Positions 8,061 to 16,014 of a DNA stretch of 64,000 bases are shown one piece after another. This DNA comes from an uncultured Eubacteriales bacterium. Lineage in GTDB: Bacteria > Bacillota > Clostridia > Christensenellales > UBA1242. Each line of letters begins with the position of its first letter. Positions within the stretch are counted from its first letter, which is position 1. A program made the translations under genes and the position numbers. A model generated the notes under the pieces. That model had not been told where the DNA came from. It saw only the letters and a program-made list of their open reading frames with translations, and searched no databases. Where the stretch lies: contig CARUPR010000009.1 of NCBI GenBank assembly GCA_949077035.1, positions 1 to 64,000 of the forward strand, read 5' to 3'.

Positions 8061-9692
8061 ATGATTAAGACTATAAACGGACAAACCTTCCGTAAAATGA
8101 TAGTTGCGGGTGCTGGTTTGCTTGAACAAAATAAAAAATATGTTGACTCTCTTAATGTGTTTCCTGTGCCAGATGGCGATACCGGAACAAATATGTTTTT
8201 GACTATGAAGTCAGCTGTTACCGAAGTTTCATTGTGTCCTTCAAGTGCACTTGATGCTTTAAGCGATGCCTTTGCAAAAGGTGCTTTAAAGGGAGCACGC
8301 GGAAATAGTGGTGTTATTACATCGCAGATTTTTAAAGGCTTTTGCAGCGAAATTGCCAAATGCAAAGAGATTACCACAAAGGTCTTTGCTAAGGCTATGC
8401 AAGAGGGTGCAAACATTGCCTATAAAGCGGTGACAAAACCAAAAGAGGGCACCATTCTTACGGTAATTCGTGTTATGGCAGAAAATGCTGTAAGTGTTGC
8501 TAAAAAATGTGATGACTTTGAAGTCTTCTTGAAAAAAGTGCTTGAAGTTGGTGAAGAAATTTTAAAACAAACTCCAGAAATGTTGCCAGTTTTGAAGAAA
8601 GCTGGTGTTGTTGATGCCGGTGGCAGAGGTATCATTATTGTTTTCACCGGATTTTATAAGCTTATTATGGGCGAAGAGGATTTTGAATTTCAGTTTGACG
8701 ATGAGAAAAAGCAATCCCTTGATGATGTCATTGCTGATATAAACAACTTAGGCGATATTCAATTTGGTTATTGCACAGAATATATGATTATTCATATGAA
8801 GAAAAAAACAACAGAAGCTGATATTGACAAATTGAGAGAAAAACTTGTAGAACTTGGAGATTCGGTAATCTGTATCGGTGACCTTAATCTTGTGAAAGTT
8901 CATGTCCATTCAAACGAGCCTAACAAAGCACTTGAATATGCACTTGAACTTGGCGAACTTTATAATCTCAAAATTGAAAACATGAGAGAGCAAAATAGAG
9001 AGATTAAGAAAAAGGCAAATGTGCTTGAAGAAACAAAAGAGCATGGAATTGTTGCTGTTGCACCTGGAGATGGTCTTGCTGACATCTATCGTGATTTGGG
9101 TGTTGATGAAATTATCGTTGGTGGTCAAACTATGAATCCTTCAGCTGCCGATATTGCAGCTGCTGCCGACAAAGTGCCTGCAAGAAATGTATTTGTCTTC
9201 CCAAATAATAAAAATATCATTTTGGCTGCTCAACAGGCAAATGATTTGACCAATAAAAACTTGGTGATAATTCCAACTCGCTCTATCCCAGAAGGTATTT
9301 CTGCTGCAATCTCTTTCAATCCTGATGGAAGTGTTGAGGAGAACACTGAATCAATGAATGATGCGATAAAGGGTGTTAAGTCTGGCTCTGTGACCTATGC
9401 TGTTCGCGATACTCATGTTGATGGCTTTGACCTCAATGTTGGTGATATCATAGGCCTTGATGATAAAGCCATTCTCGCAAAAGGTAAGCTTGCTTCTGAA
9501 ACCACAGAGAAACTTATTGAAAGCATGATGAGTGAAGAAATCATGAACATCACTCTTTTCTATGGCGAAGATATTCGCGAGGATGAAGCAAACAAACTTG
9601 TTGAATTGCTTTCAAGCAAATATCCAGAATGTGAAGTTTCTGCGATAAGAGGTGGTCAACCAGTATATTATTATCTCGTAAGTCTTGAATAA
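8061..9692 (+). CDS. DAK2 domain fatty acid kinase-like protein (FakA/YloV)
   Basis: A 543-residue protein. FakA phosphorylates exogenous fatty acids held by a DegV-family FakB partner. The N-terminal DAK2 domain (about 1-200) has the nucleotide and metal motif V-F-P-V-P-D-G-D-T-G-T-N-M near residue 35, K-G-A-R-G-N-S-G-V-I near 76, and A-G-V-V-D-A-G-G-R-G near 186. The C-terminal part holds the EDD/YloV-type domain with V-G-G-Q-T-M-N-P-S-A-A-D. ATG 8061 follows GGAG. The DegV-family gene at 43877-44737 is a possible FakB partner, though it is far away in the window. Confidence 0.9.
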   Translation: MIKTINGQTFRKMIVAGAGLLEQNKKYVDSLNVFPVPDGDTGTNMFLTMKSAVTEVSLCPSSALDALSDAFAKGALKGARGNSGVITSQIFKGFCSEIAKCKEITTKVFAKAMQEGANIAYKAVTKPKEGTILTVIRVMAENAVSVAKKCDDFEVFLKKVLEVGEEILKQTPEMLPVLKKAGVVDAGGRGIIIVFTGFYKLIMGEEDFEFQFDDEKKQSLDDVIADINNLGDIQFGYCTEYMIIHMKKKTTEADIDKLREKLVELGDSVICIGDLNLVKVHVHSNEPNKALEYALELGELYNLKIENMREQNREIKKKANVLEETKEHGIVAVAPGDGLADIYRDLGVDEIIVGGQTMNPSAADIAAAADKVPARNVFVFPNNKNIILAAQQANDLTNKNLVIIPTRSIPEGISAAISFNPDGSVEENTESMNDAIKGVKSGSVTYAVRDTHVDGFDLNVGDIIGLDDKAILAKGKLASETTEKLIESMMSEEIMNITLFYGEDIREDEANKLVELLSSKYPECEVSAIRGGQPVYYYLVSLE

Positions 9693-9738
9693 TTTATTTT
9701 AAGATTTAATACGTTTATTAAAAAAACATGAATTTATT

Positions 9739-9777
9739 AGATAGCACTCATCACAATTGTGCCTATCTTGCGTTCTT
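9739..9777 (-). repeat. Terminator-associated repeat, minus-strand copy
   Basis: Read on the minus strand this matches the repeat at 3694-3816. Its arms pair well: an AGATAG(G)CAC left arm with GTGCTATCT, nine pairs and one bulged G. On its own strand it lies just 3' of the terminator hairpin at 9779-9810. Confidence 0.75.
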
Positions 9778-9870
9778 AAAAAAAATCCACCAATTTTTGG
9801 TGGATTTTTTGTCGTCAACAATAAGTTCTGCAGAGCGAGATATGCTGCTCATTGTGATTGTGATTTTCAT
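9763..9870 (-). pseudogene. Truncated copy of the 5' end of the neighbouring small gene
   Basis: The minus strand from ATG 9870 encodes 35 residues. The first 21 match the start of the 101-residue protein at 9897-10202 closely (M-K-I-T-I-x-M-S-S, then L-I-x-D-D-K). After that, the reading frame runs into the terminator hairpin and the terminator-associated repeat and stops at 9763. It has no ribosome binding site, unlike the intact copy, which has AAGGAG. It looks like a duplication remnant whose body was lost when the terminator/repeat unit was joined to it. Confidence 0.65.
9779..9810. terminator. Bidirectional terminator between the FakA-like gene and the small unknown gene
   Basis: A stem of at least 10 bp (around AATCCACCAA with TTGGTGGATT) and a 3-nt loop are flanked by A and T runs. 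It serves both the plus-strand yloU-yloV operon and the convergent minus-strand gene. Confidence 0.8.
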
Positions 9871-9896
9871 ATAATTGCTGTCTGTTTTTATTAATT

Positions 9897-10202
9897 TTAA
9901 TCAATGTTGTTTTCTTGCAATAGTGAGATAAAATCGCGATAATTTTCTGGATATTTATTTTTTCCATAATAATCTTGAATTTTTCCCTTCTTTTCAATTC
10001 TGACTCTATATTCCTGACCATCAAGGATGAATTCATTTACCATACGAGGCTCCCATGATGATACTATTGAAATTAGTTTGTTTGCAAAATTGTCAATATC
10101 AATTTCAATATTTTCACCATTAAGTTTTGCCTCTTTTGTTTTGTCATCTATAATAAGTTGGGTAAAGTGTGTCATACTGCTCATTATGATTGTTATCTTC
10201 AT
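9897..10202 (-). CDS. Hypothetical protein
   Basis: A 101-residue soluble protein that I do not recognise. It has a strand-rich start (M-K-I-T-I-I-M-S-S), an acidic N-terminal half, and a basic C-terminal part with E-Y-R-V-R-I-E-K-K-G. There are no membrane segments and no cysteines. A clear AAGGAG site lies before ATG 10202. The nearby fragment at 9763-9870 is a paralogous copy of its first 21 codons, which supports the view that this is a real translated gene. Confidence 0.6.
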   Translation of the reverse strand: MKITIIMSSMTHFTQLIIDDKTKEAKLNGENIEIDIDNFANKLISIVSSWEPRMVNEFILDGQEYRVRIEKKGKIQDYYGKNKYPENYRDFISLLQENNID

Positions 10203-10414
10203 AATTTCTCCTTTTTATAATTATATCAAATAGTTTAAAAATAGTAAAGCATATTAAAGCGTTGAAACGATTTATTCAATTAATTTTTTAAAATTTATTG
10301 ATTTTTACTGAAAAATTGATAAAAAACATTAAATTATTTATATTTTAATAAAAATATTGTCAAATTGATGAAAAATAAAGTAAAAATAAAGTTTTTATCA
10401 TTTTTAAAAATACA

Positions 10415-10443
10415 TTGATTTTTATATTGATTTTATGTAAAAT
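10415..10443 (+). promoter_or_regulatory. Promoter of tlyA placing +1 on the start codon
   Basis: TTGATT at 10415-10420, a 17-bp spacer and TAAAAT at 10438-10443. Seven bases downstream of the -10 box is position 10450, the A of the tlyA ATG. No Shine-Dalgarno sequence is present, so the mRNA is predicted to be leaderless. Confidence 0.65.
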
Positions 10444-10449
10444 AAAGTT

Positions 10450-11232
10450 ATGAAAAAAAGAATTGATGTTTTGGTTTCTCAAAAATTGGAAATCTCAAGA
10501 AGCAGGGCTCAAGAGCTTATTATTGAAGGTTGTGTTTATGCAGGGGCAGTTAAAATTACAAAACCCTCTGCCGCTGTTGAAGAAGATTGTCAGCTAGCTT
10601 TTATTGATAAAAAAAACTATGTTTCTCGTGGGGCATACAAACTTCTTGGCGCGATTGAAAAATTTTGTATAGATTTTGATGGTTTGGTTGTGCTTGATAT
10701 GGGTGCTTCCACAGGTGGTTTTACCCAAGTTGCCCTTGAAAATGGTGCAAAAAAGGTTTATTCTGTGGATATTGGCAAAAACGAGCTCGATAAAAGTCTT
10801 GCTTGTCACCAAAGGGTTGTCAATATGAATGGCAGAGATATAAGAAGTTTGAAAAAAGAGGAAGTTTGTGATGCTCAGATTGTTGTTGGAGACCTATCAT
10901 TTATCTCACTTAGGTCAATTTTGCCAAAAATAAAGGAATTATTTGATAAAATTGAATGTATTTTGCTGTTTAAACCTCAATTTGAATGTGGAAAGGTCAT
11001 TGCCAAGAAATTTAAAGGTGTAATCAAAGATAGGAAAATTCACCAAGAATTATTACGAGATTTCATAAAAGAACTTGAAATTTATGATTATCATGTTTCA
11101 GATTTGGCTTATTCGCCAATCAAAGGCAAGAGCGGAAATATTGAATATCTGTTTCATTTAAATGGCAAAGATGTAAAGAAATTTGATTTGGCAAATATTG
11201 TTGATGCTGCTTTTTCAAATTTAAAAAATTGA
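10450..11232 (+). CDS. tlyA: TlyA family rRNA (cytidine-2'-O)-methyltransferase
   Basis: A 260-residue protein of usual length. TlyA-type enzymes methylate ribose 2'-O positions of 16S/23S rRNA. The N-terminus is an S4 RNA-binding domain (about 1-60, with R-S-R-A-Q-E-L-I). It is followed by an FtsJ-like Rossmann domain with the SAM motif L-D-M-G-A-S-T-G-G-F-T-Q near residue 82, V-G-D-L-S-F-I-S-L near 146 and F-K-P-Q-F-E near 175. In Firmicutes the gene commonly sits near recN and sporulation genes; here it stands alone. Translation probably starts directly at the transcript end. A terminator follows the stop. Confidence 0.93.
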   Translation: MKKRIDVLVSQKLEISRSRAQELIIEGCVYAGAVKITKPSAAVEEDCQLAFIDKKNYVSRGAYKLLGAIEKFCIDFDGLVVLDMGASTGGFTQVALENGAKKVYSVDIGKNELDKSLACHQRVVNMNGRDIRSLKKEEVCDAQIVVGDLSFISLRSILPKIKELFDKIECILLFKPQFECGKVIAKKFKGVIKDRKIHQELLRDFIKELEIYDYHVSDLAYSPIKGKSGNIEYLFHLNGKDVKKFDLANIVDAAFSNLKN

Positions 11233-11273
11233 AATAATTTCATATAATTTATTAAAAAGTGGTTAAAATTCTT

Positions 11274-11312
11274 AAAAAAACACGAAATTTTTATAAATTT
11301 TCGCGTTTTTTT
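11274..11312. terminator. Intrinsic terminator between tlyA and the convergent gene
   Basis: An A-run-flanked imperfect stem (CGAAA at 11283-11287 with TTTCG at 11299-11303, extended by outer A/T pairs across one A.C mismatch) ends in a T tract. Confidence 0.65.
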
Positions 11313-11365
11313 GTTTTCTAAGGCAATAATTTAAAAATTTTTAGTTGATTTTATTAATAATGTTT

Positions 11366-12016
11366 TTATCTTATTGTTGCAGTTGGATACAATGGCAGGT
11401 CATCAAGGGCTGGGCAAACACTTCCTGTTTGACAAGCTTGGCATGGTGGAACAACTGGATATCCATAAGATGGAATCAATAAATCTACCACAGCAGTAAC
11501 TTTAATTAAAATCTGCAAGCAACCTGTCACAGTGAAGATGTTTTCAGGAGTGAAAGTCCCGATTTGACTTGAGAACACTGCATTTACCTTGATGTCAACT
11601 GGAGAAAGTGATGGCTGTGGGACAAACAACATACTGCATTTTTGCACTGTTATGCTTGAACTTGCCGTTCCGATAACACCATTTGCATCTCTATAAGTTA
11701 CGGTGAGCGGAATTGTGACTGTCATTGATACATTTGCATAGTTTGGCGAATTTTCAATTCTGTCAATCACAAGGTCTGACACTGTTGGTGGATTGCCAAT
11801 TTGATTTTGTGCTGAAATATAAGTCAATGGCAATGCTGGATTTTCTGGATTGAAACCTGTCAAAGGCAGAATGATTCCTGTTTCTGTTGTTTGAGAAACG
11901 CAGGCATCAAAAACCTTTGTTGTTTCAATAAGTACTTTTTCACAAATCCCATTTACAGGGTTACCTGTCATTGGCCCTGGTCTGTTGGGATTTGTATTGT
12001 TGATATAAAATGACAT
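11366..12016 (-). CDS. Possible spore coat or SPOCS-related protein
   Basis: A 216-residue protein, probably all-beta, starting at ATG 12016 behind GAGGAGG. An N-terminal Asn/Pro-rich stretch is followed by I-C-E-K-V-L-I-E-T-T-K-V-F-D-A-C, a motif I associate with uncharacterised clostridial sporulation or SPOCS-type proteins. The C-terminus has a Cys cluster (P-P-C-Q-A-C-Q-T-G-S-V-C-P). There is no signal peptide, which suits assembly onto the forespore from the mother cell. Upstream at 12064-12072 the minus strand reads CATATACTA, close to a sigma-K/sigma-E -10 element. The spore role is inferred; the family memory is not certain. Confidence 0.45.
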   Translation of the reverse strand: MSFYINNTNPNRPGPMTGNPVNGICEKVLIETTKVFDACVSQTTETGIILPLTGFNPENPALPLTYISAQNQIGNPPTVSDLVIDRIENSPNYANVSMTVTIPLTVTYRDANGVIGTASSSITVQKCSMLFVPQPSLSPVDIKVNAVFSSQIGTFTPENIFTVTGCLQILIKVTAVVDLLIPSYGYPVVPPCQACQTGSVCPALDDLPLYPTATIR

Positions 12017-12318
12017 TTAAACCTCCTCATTTTACGATGTATGATTTCCTTTAGCATACAATCTAGTATATGTTTTATAGGTCAGCCTTTGTGCAGATAA
12101 ATATTTTATTTGACAAAGAGAAAATTATTTGTTATTATTTTTTTGTTGTTTTTACAAAAAACGTGAATAATTGTTTTTATAAAAATCGATATTGGGCAAT
12201 AAAATTTTATGACAATTATTTTTTTTAAATGATGCGGATAGCGGATAAAGTTTTTTTTAAAATCAATATAGTATAATAAAAATTGTTATGATTAATATTT
12301 TTAAAATGAGGTTGAATT
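12017..12318. other. Intergenic region between the coat-like gene and prfB
   Basis: About 300 bp, AT-rich, divergent. It holds the minus-strand CATATACTA element at 12064-12072 and a plus-strand TATAAT at 12272-12277, which would start the prfB transcript near 12284, giving a leader of about 35 nt. Nothing else was recognised. Confidence 0.5.
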
Positions 12319-13414
12319 ATGATTTTAGATAATGTCAAATTAAGACTTGCCGAGATGGGCGAAGAAATTTCTTTTATAAAGGAGTGTCTTTGACAAGACA
12401 AACTTAATTAGTGAGTTTAACAAGCTTCAAGAAGAGCAGTCACAAGAGGGGTTTTATTTGGACCAAGAAAAGGTGTTGGAAGTTGGGAAAAAGGTAAAAC
12501 AGATTGAAGGCAAGCTTAATATTATAAAACTTTTGGAAACTCTTTATGATGATTGCAAGGCCTATATAGAGCTTATTGAACTTAGTCATGATAAAGCCCT
12601 TGAAGAAGAAGTTGAAGATTGTCTTCATAGGCTTGAAGCTGAGGTGGAAAAGGCAAAAATTCAAACTTTGTTGAGAGGCAAATATGATTTTTCTGATGCA
12701 ATTATTTCTCTTCATGCAGGTGCAGGCGGGACAGAAGCTCAGGACTGGGCGGATATGCTTTTTAGAATGTATAAGATGTATTGCCAAAACATGGGATATA
12801 AATTGACCATTCTTGATGTGCTTGCGGGTGATGAGGCAGGGCTTAAGTCAATCACTTTTGAGGTGAGTGGCGACAATGCTTATGGCTTTTTGAAGGCTGA
12901 GAAGGGGGTCCATAGACTTGTGAGAATTTCACCTTTTGATTCAAACGCCAGGAGACATACATCCTTTGCAAGCTGCGAAGTTATGCCAAAGCTTGAAAAA
13001 AGTCCTAACATTGAAATAAGGTCTGAGGACTTAAAAATTGACACCTATCGTTCTTCTGGTGCAGGCGGTCAGCACGTAAATAAGACTGAGAGTGCAATAA
13101 GAATAACCCATATTCCTTCTGGAATTGTTGTTGCCTGTCAGGTGGAACGCTCTCAGGTGCAAAACAAGGAAAGAGCAATGCAGATGCTCTATTCAAAGCT
13201 TGCCGAAAAAGAGGAAAGGGAAGAGCTTGAAAAGCTTGCAAGTATCAGAGGTGAAGTGAAGAAGATTGAATGGGGCAGCCAGATAAGAAGTTATGTTTTC
13301 TGTCCTTATACCCTTGTCAAAGACCACCGCACTGGTTTTGAAAACAGCAATATTCAGGCAGTTATGGATGGTGACATACAAGAGTTTATCAATGAGTATT
13401 TGAAGAAGATATAA
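12319..13414 (+). CDS. prfB: Peptide chain release factor 2 with programmed +1 frameshift
   Basis: RF2 recognises UGA and UAA stops. Zero-frame translation from ATG 12319 gives 24 residues and stops at TGA 12391-12393. A +1 shift at CTT-T-GAC continues as D-K-T-N-L without interruption to 13414, giving about 364 residues, the normal RF2 length. The codon-recognition tripeptide S-P-F lies in R-I-S-P-F-D, and the catalytic G-G-Q in G-A-G-G-Q-H-V-N-K-T. A plain reading-frame search would start at TTG 12458 and miss about 45 residues. Frameshifting autoregulates RF2: scarce RF2 makes the ribosome pause at its own UGA. Confidence 0.95.
12380..12394 (+). promoter_or_regulatory. prfB recoding site
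   Basis: An AGGAG Shine-Dalgarno-like sequence lies three nucleotides before the slippery CTT-TGA-C heptamer; TGA is 12391-12393. This is the classic RF2 arrangement, in which internal pairing with 16S rRNA pushes the ribosome into the +1 frame. Confidence 0.93.
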
Positions 13415-13519
13415 AAATTTAAAAGAATTGCCTGATGAAAATTATTTTAAATTTGATGGCAAACATTAAAGCCAAACAAATTGGCAAGGTTTTAATTGAT
13501 TTATTGAAAGAAAATTGTC

Positions 13520-13536
13520 AAAAGCGGAAGCTTTTT
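13520..13536 (+). terminator. Weak terminator-like hairpin before tsaD
   Basis: A 6-bp stem AAAAGC/GCTTTT closes a GGAA tetraloop and is followed by a short T run. It may end the prfB transcript. Confidence 0.45.
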
Positions 13537-13570
13537 ATTAAATTTTCTTTTTTTTTATTCAGAAAAGGTG

Positions 13571-13576
13571 TATAAT
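13571..13576 (+). promoter_or_regulatory. -10 box of tsaD placing +1 on the start codon
   Basis: A perfect TATAAT at 13571-13576 is preceded by TG. Seven bases on is 13583, the A of ATG. The -35 region is only a T run, so recognition may lean on the upstream TG. The in-frame GTG at 13568 overlaps the promoter and cannot be the start of this transcript. Confidence 0.6.
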
Positions 13577-13582
13577 AATTTT

Positions 13583-14641
13583 ATGAGTTATACAGAAATA
13601 GTAAAAGAAAAATTTGAAAAACTGAAAGATAAAAAAGATGTTATCGTGCTTGCGATTGAAAGTTCTTGTGACGAAACTAGCATCGCTGTTGTCAAAAATG
13701 GAAGAGAGGTGCTTTCAAATATTATTGCATCGCAGATAGAAATTCATCGCAGATTTGGTGGTGTGGTGCCTGAGGTGGCATCTCGCAATCATATTTTAGC
13801 AATCTCAAATGTCTATAATGAGGCACTTTTGCAGGCAGGAATTTCTGACAAAGATATCGATGCGGTGGCAATAACATATGGTGCAGGACTGATGGGCGCT
13901 CTTTTAGTTGGGGTTAATTTTGCAAAGGGGCTTGCTTATAGTCTTAAACTTCCTTTAATTGCGGTAAGTCATGTTCATGGTCATATTTCTGCCAATTATA
14001 TCTCTCATCAAGAATTGAAACCGCCTTTTATTTGTTTGATGGTTAGTGGTGGCCATACTGCCATTTTAAAGGTTGAAGATTATAATAGACTTACCATGCT
14101 TGGCACAACTGTTGATGACGCGGTTGGTGAGGCCTTTGATAAGGTGGCAAGGGTTATTGGTTTGCCATATCCTGGTGGACCTGAAATTGACAGGCTTGCA
14201 AAAAAAGGTGAATTTGTCTATGATTTTACAGTTTCAAAAAGCCTTAAAAACACATACAATTTTTCTTTCAGCGGAATAAAGACTGAGGTTGTAAATCTAG
14301 TTCATAATGCTATGCAGAGAGGGGAAGAAATTTCTAAAGAAGACCTTGCCTGCTCTTTTCAAGAATGTGTGACAAAAGAGCTTGCTGAAAAGGTGGTGAA
14401 AGCAAGTTTAAATAGCGGGCTGAAAGATTTGGTTGTTGCAGGTGGAGTTGGTGCAAACTCTCGTCTTAAAGAAAGACTTGGTGAGCTTTGCAAGCAAAAT
14501 GGCTTAAATTTTTATAGTCCTTCTTTAAAATATTGCACTGATAATGCTGCTATGATTGGTTCTATGGCCTATTATATGATTTGTGATGGGCTTGGTCTTG
14601 CACCACTTTCGCTTACTGCAAAACCAAATGTTCAACTTTAG
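13583..14641 (+). CDS. tsaD: tRNA N6-adenosine threonylcarbamoyltransferase TsaD
   Basis: A 352-residue enzyme that transfers threonylcarbamoyl to A37 of ANN-decoding tRNAs, acting with TsaB and TsaE, which are not in the window. It has an ASKHA fold, with A-I-E-S-S-C-D-E-T-S near residue 27, the metal-binding H-V-H-G-H-I, V-S-G-G-H-T, G-V-G-A-N-S-R-L and the C-terminal D-N-A-A-M-I-G. About 20 extra residues precede the usual start of the domain. The start at 13583 fits the promoter position, and there is no Shine-Dalgarno at normal spacing. Confidence 0.95.
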   Translation: MSYTEIVKEKFEKLKDKKDVIVLAIESSCDETSIAVVKNGREVLSNIIASQIEIHRRFGGVVPEVASRNHILAISNVYNEALLQAGISDKDIDAVAITYGAGLMGALLVGVNFAKGLAYSLKLPLIAVSHVHGHISANYISHQELKPPFICLMVSGGHTAILKVEDYNRLTMLGTTVDDAVGEAFDKVARVIGLPYPGGPEIDRLAKKGEFVYDFTVSKSLKNTYNFSFSGIKTEVVNLVHNAMQRGEEISKEDLACSFQECVTKELAEKVVKASLNSGLKDLVVAGGVGANSRLKERLGELCKQNGLNFYSPSLKYCTDNAAMIGSMAYYMICDGLGLAPLSLTAKPNVQL

Positions 14642-14710
14642 CAAAAAAATGTTTCGATAAAATAAAAAAATTCAAAAAAATAATATAAAAAATCAATTCA
14701 GGAGGAAGAA

Positions 14711-15892
14711 ATGGAACTTTTAGCTCCAGCAGGAAATTTTGAAAAACTTAAAATCGCAGTTCACTTTGGAGCTGATGGTGTTTATTTTGCTGGCAAGACC
14801 ATGGGACTTAGAGCCTTTGCAGGTAATTTTTCAAACGATGAAATATTTGAAGCGATGGAATATCTGCATCAGCATGGCAAGGTGGGATATGTGACTCTTA
14901 ATATAGTTGCTAAGGATATTGATTTTGAAAATATTGATGAATATCTTGAAATTCTTGTAAAAGCAAAAGTTGATGGCGTAATCGTGTCTGACCTAGGGCT
15001 TATTAGTTATATAAGAAAAAAGTTTCCAACATTGAATGTCCATGTTTCCACACAGGCGAACATCAACAATTCTCAGTCTGTCAAGTTGTATTCTGAAATT
15101 GGTGCTGTCAGAGTGGTCCTTGCGAGAGAGCTGAGTTTGACAGAAATAAAAAAGATTCATGAGAATAATAAGGATATTGAAATTGAAGCTTTTGTGCATG
15201 GTGCAATGTGTATATCTTATTCGGGAAGATGTCTGCTTTCTAATTATCTCACTGGCAGAGATAGCAATCGTGGGGCTTGTGTGCAAGCTTGCAGGTGGAA
15301 ATATTTTATTCGTGAAGAAAATCGCGATGATGAATATGAAATTCAACAAGACGAGCGTGGAACTTATATTTTAAACTCAAAAGATTTGTGCATGATTGAG
15401 CATTTGAAAGAACTGGAAGAAGCGGGTGTGGTTTCGCTTAAAATTGAAGGCAGAATGAAATCTGATTATTATGTAGCAAGTGTAATCAATGCATATAGGC
15501 GTGCCCTTGATAATAAAAATGAAATGCCTCAACTTTTAGATGAGCTTGAAAAGACAAGCCATAGACGCTATACTACAGGTTTTTATTTTGGTGATAACAA
15601 CAAAGAGTATCTTGATTCTTCAATGCCTGTTCAGACAGCAGTGTTTATTGCTAAAGTGGTGGAAGATGAAAAAGATGGCTTTGTTAAGGTAGAAATGAGA
15701 AATAGATTTAAAGTTGGTGACCAACTTGAAATTTTATCACCTGACGAGAACTTTTTGAAAAAAATAACCATTTCTTCAATTAAAAATTCAAAAGATGAGT
15801 TGATTGATGATGCAAAAAGGGTGCAAGAAATTGTGGAAATAAATTGTCCTTATCATTTGAGAGAGGGCGATATTCTCAGACAAACTAATTAG
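14711..15892 (+). CDS. U32 family protein, probable tRNA/rRNA hydroxylation factor
   Basis: A 393-residue member of the peptidase U32 family. Homologues such as TrhP/YrrO and RlhA take part in prephenate-dependent hydroxylation of uridine or cytidine in RNA, despite the peptidase name. It starts M-E-L-L-A-P-A-G-N-F-E-K-L-K after GGAGG, a near-universal U32 start. The family cysteine motif is present as S-G-R-C-L-L-S-N-Y followed by G-A-C-V-Q-A-C-R-W. A C-terminal beta domain spans about 310-393. The last 28 bp of the gene region are duplicated just downstream. I favour a tRNA wobble uridine role, without certainty. Confidence 0.85.
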   Translation: MELLAPAGNFEKLKIAVHFGADGVYFAGKTMGLRAFAGNFSNDEIFEAMEYLHQHGKVGYVTLNIVAKDIDFENIDEYLEILVKAKVDGVIVSDLGLISYIRKKFPTLNVHVSTQANINNSQSVKLYSEIGAVRVVLARELSLTEIKKIHENNKDIEIEAFVHGAMCISYSGRCLLSNYLTGRDSNRGACVQACRWKYFIREENRDDEYEIQQDERGTYILNSKDLCMIEHLKELEEAGVVSLKIEGRMKSDYYVASVINAYRRALDNKNEMPQLLDELEKTSHRRYTTGFYFGDNNKEYLDSSMPVQTAVFIAKVVEDEKDGFVKVEMRNRFKVGDQLEILSPDENFLKKITISSIKNSKDELIDDAKRVQEIVEINCPYHLREGDILRQTN

Positions 15893-15983
15893 GCTATTCA
15901 GGATATTTTAGATAAATTAATAAGGCAGTTCTGGCGATATTCTCAGACAAACTAATTAGGTGATATTCACTGACAAATTAGTT
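15866..15983 (+). repeat. Direct duplication of the 3' end of the U32 gene
   Basis: A 28-bp segment covering the last codons and stop of the U32 gene (15866-15893) recurs exactly at 15933-15960, 67 bp downstream. A third, degenerate copy follows at about 15960-15983. The extra copies lie outside the open frame, between the gene and the next glycosyltransferase. Confidence 0.85.
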
Positions 15984-16014
15984 GTTTTATAAAAAATAAA
16001 AATAAGGAAAGGTT

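Noticed and set aside
12458..13414. prfB as a gene starting at TTG 12458
   Set aside because: The upstream sequence in the same frame continues RF2 homology to the frameshift site, so the true start is ATG 12319.
13568..13582. GTG start for tsaD at 13568
   Set aside because: It overlaps the TATAAT box, so it would not be in the transcript; ATG 13583 fits the predicted start.
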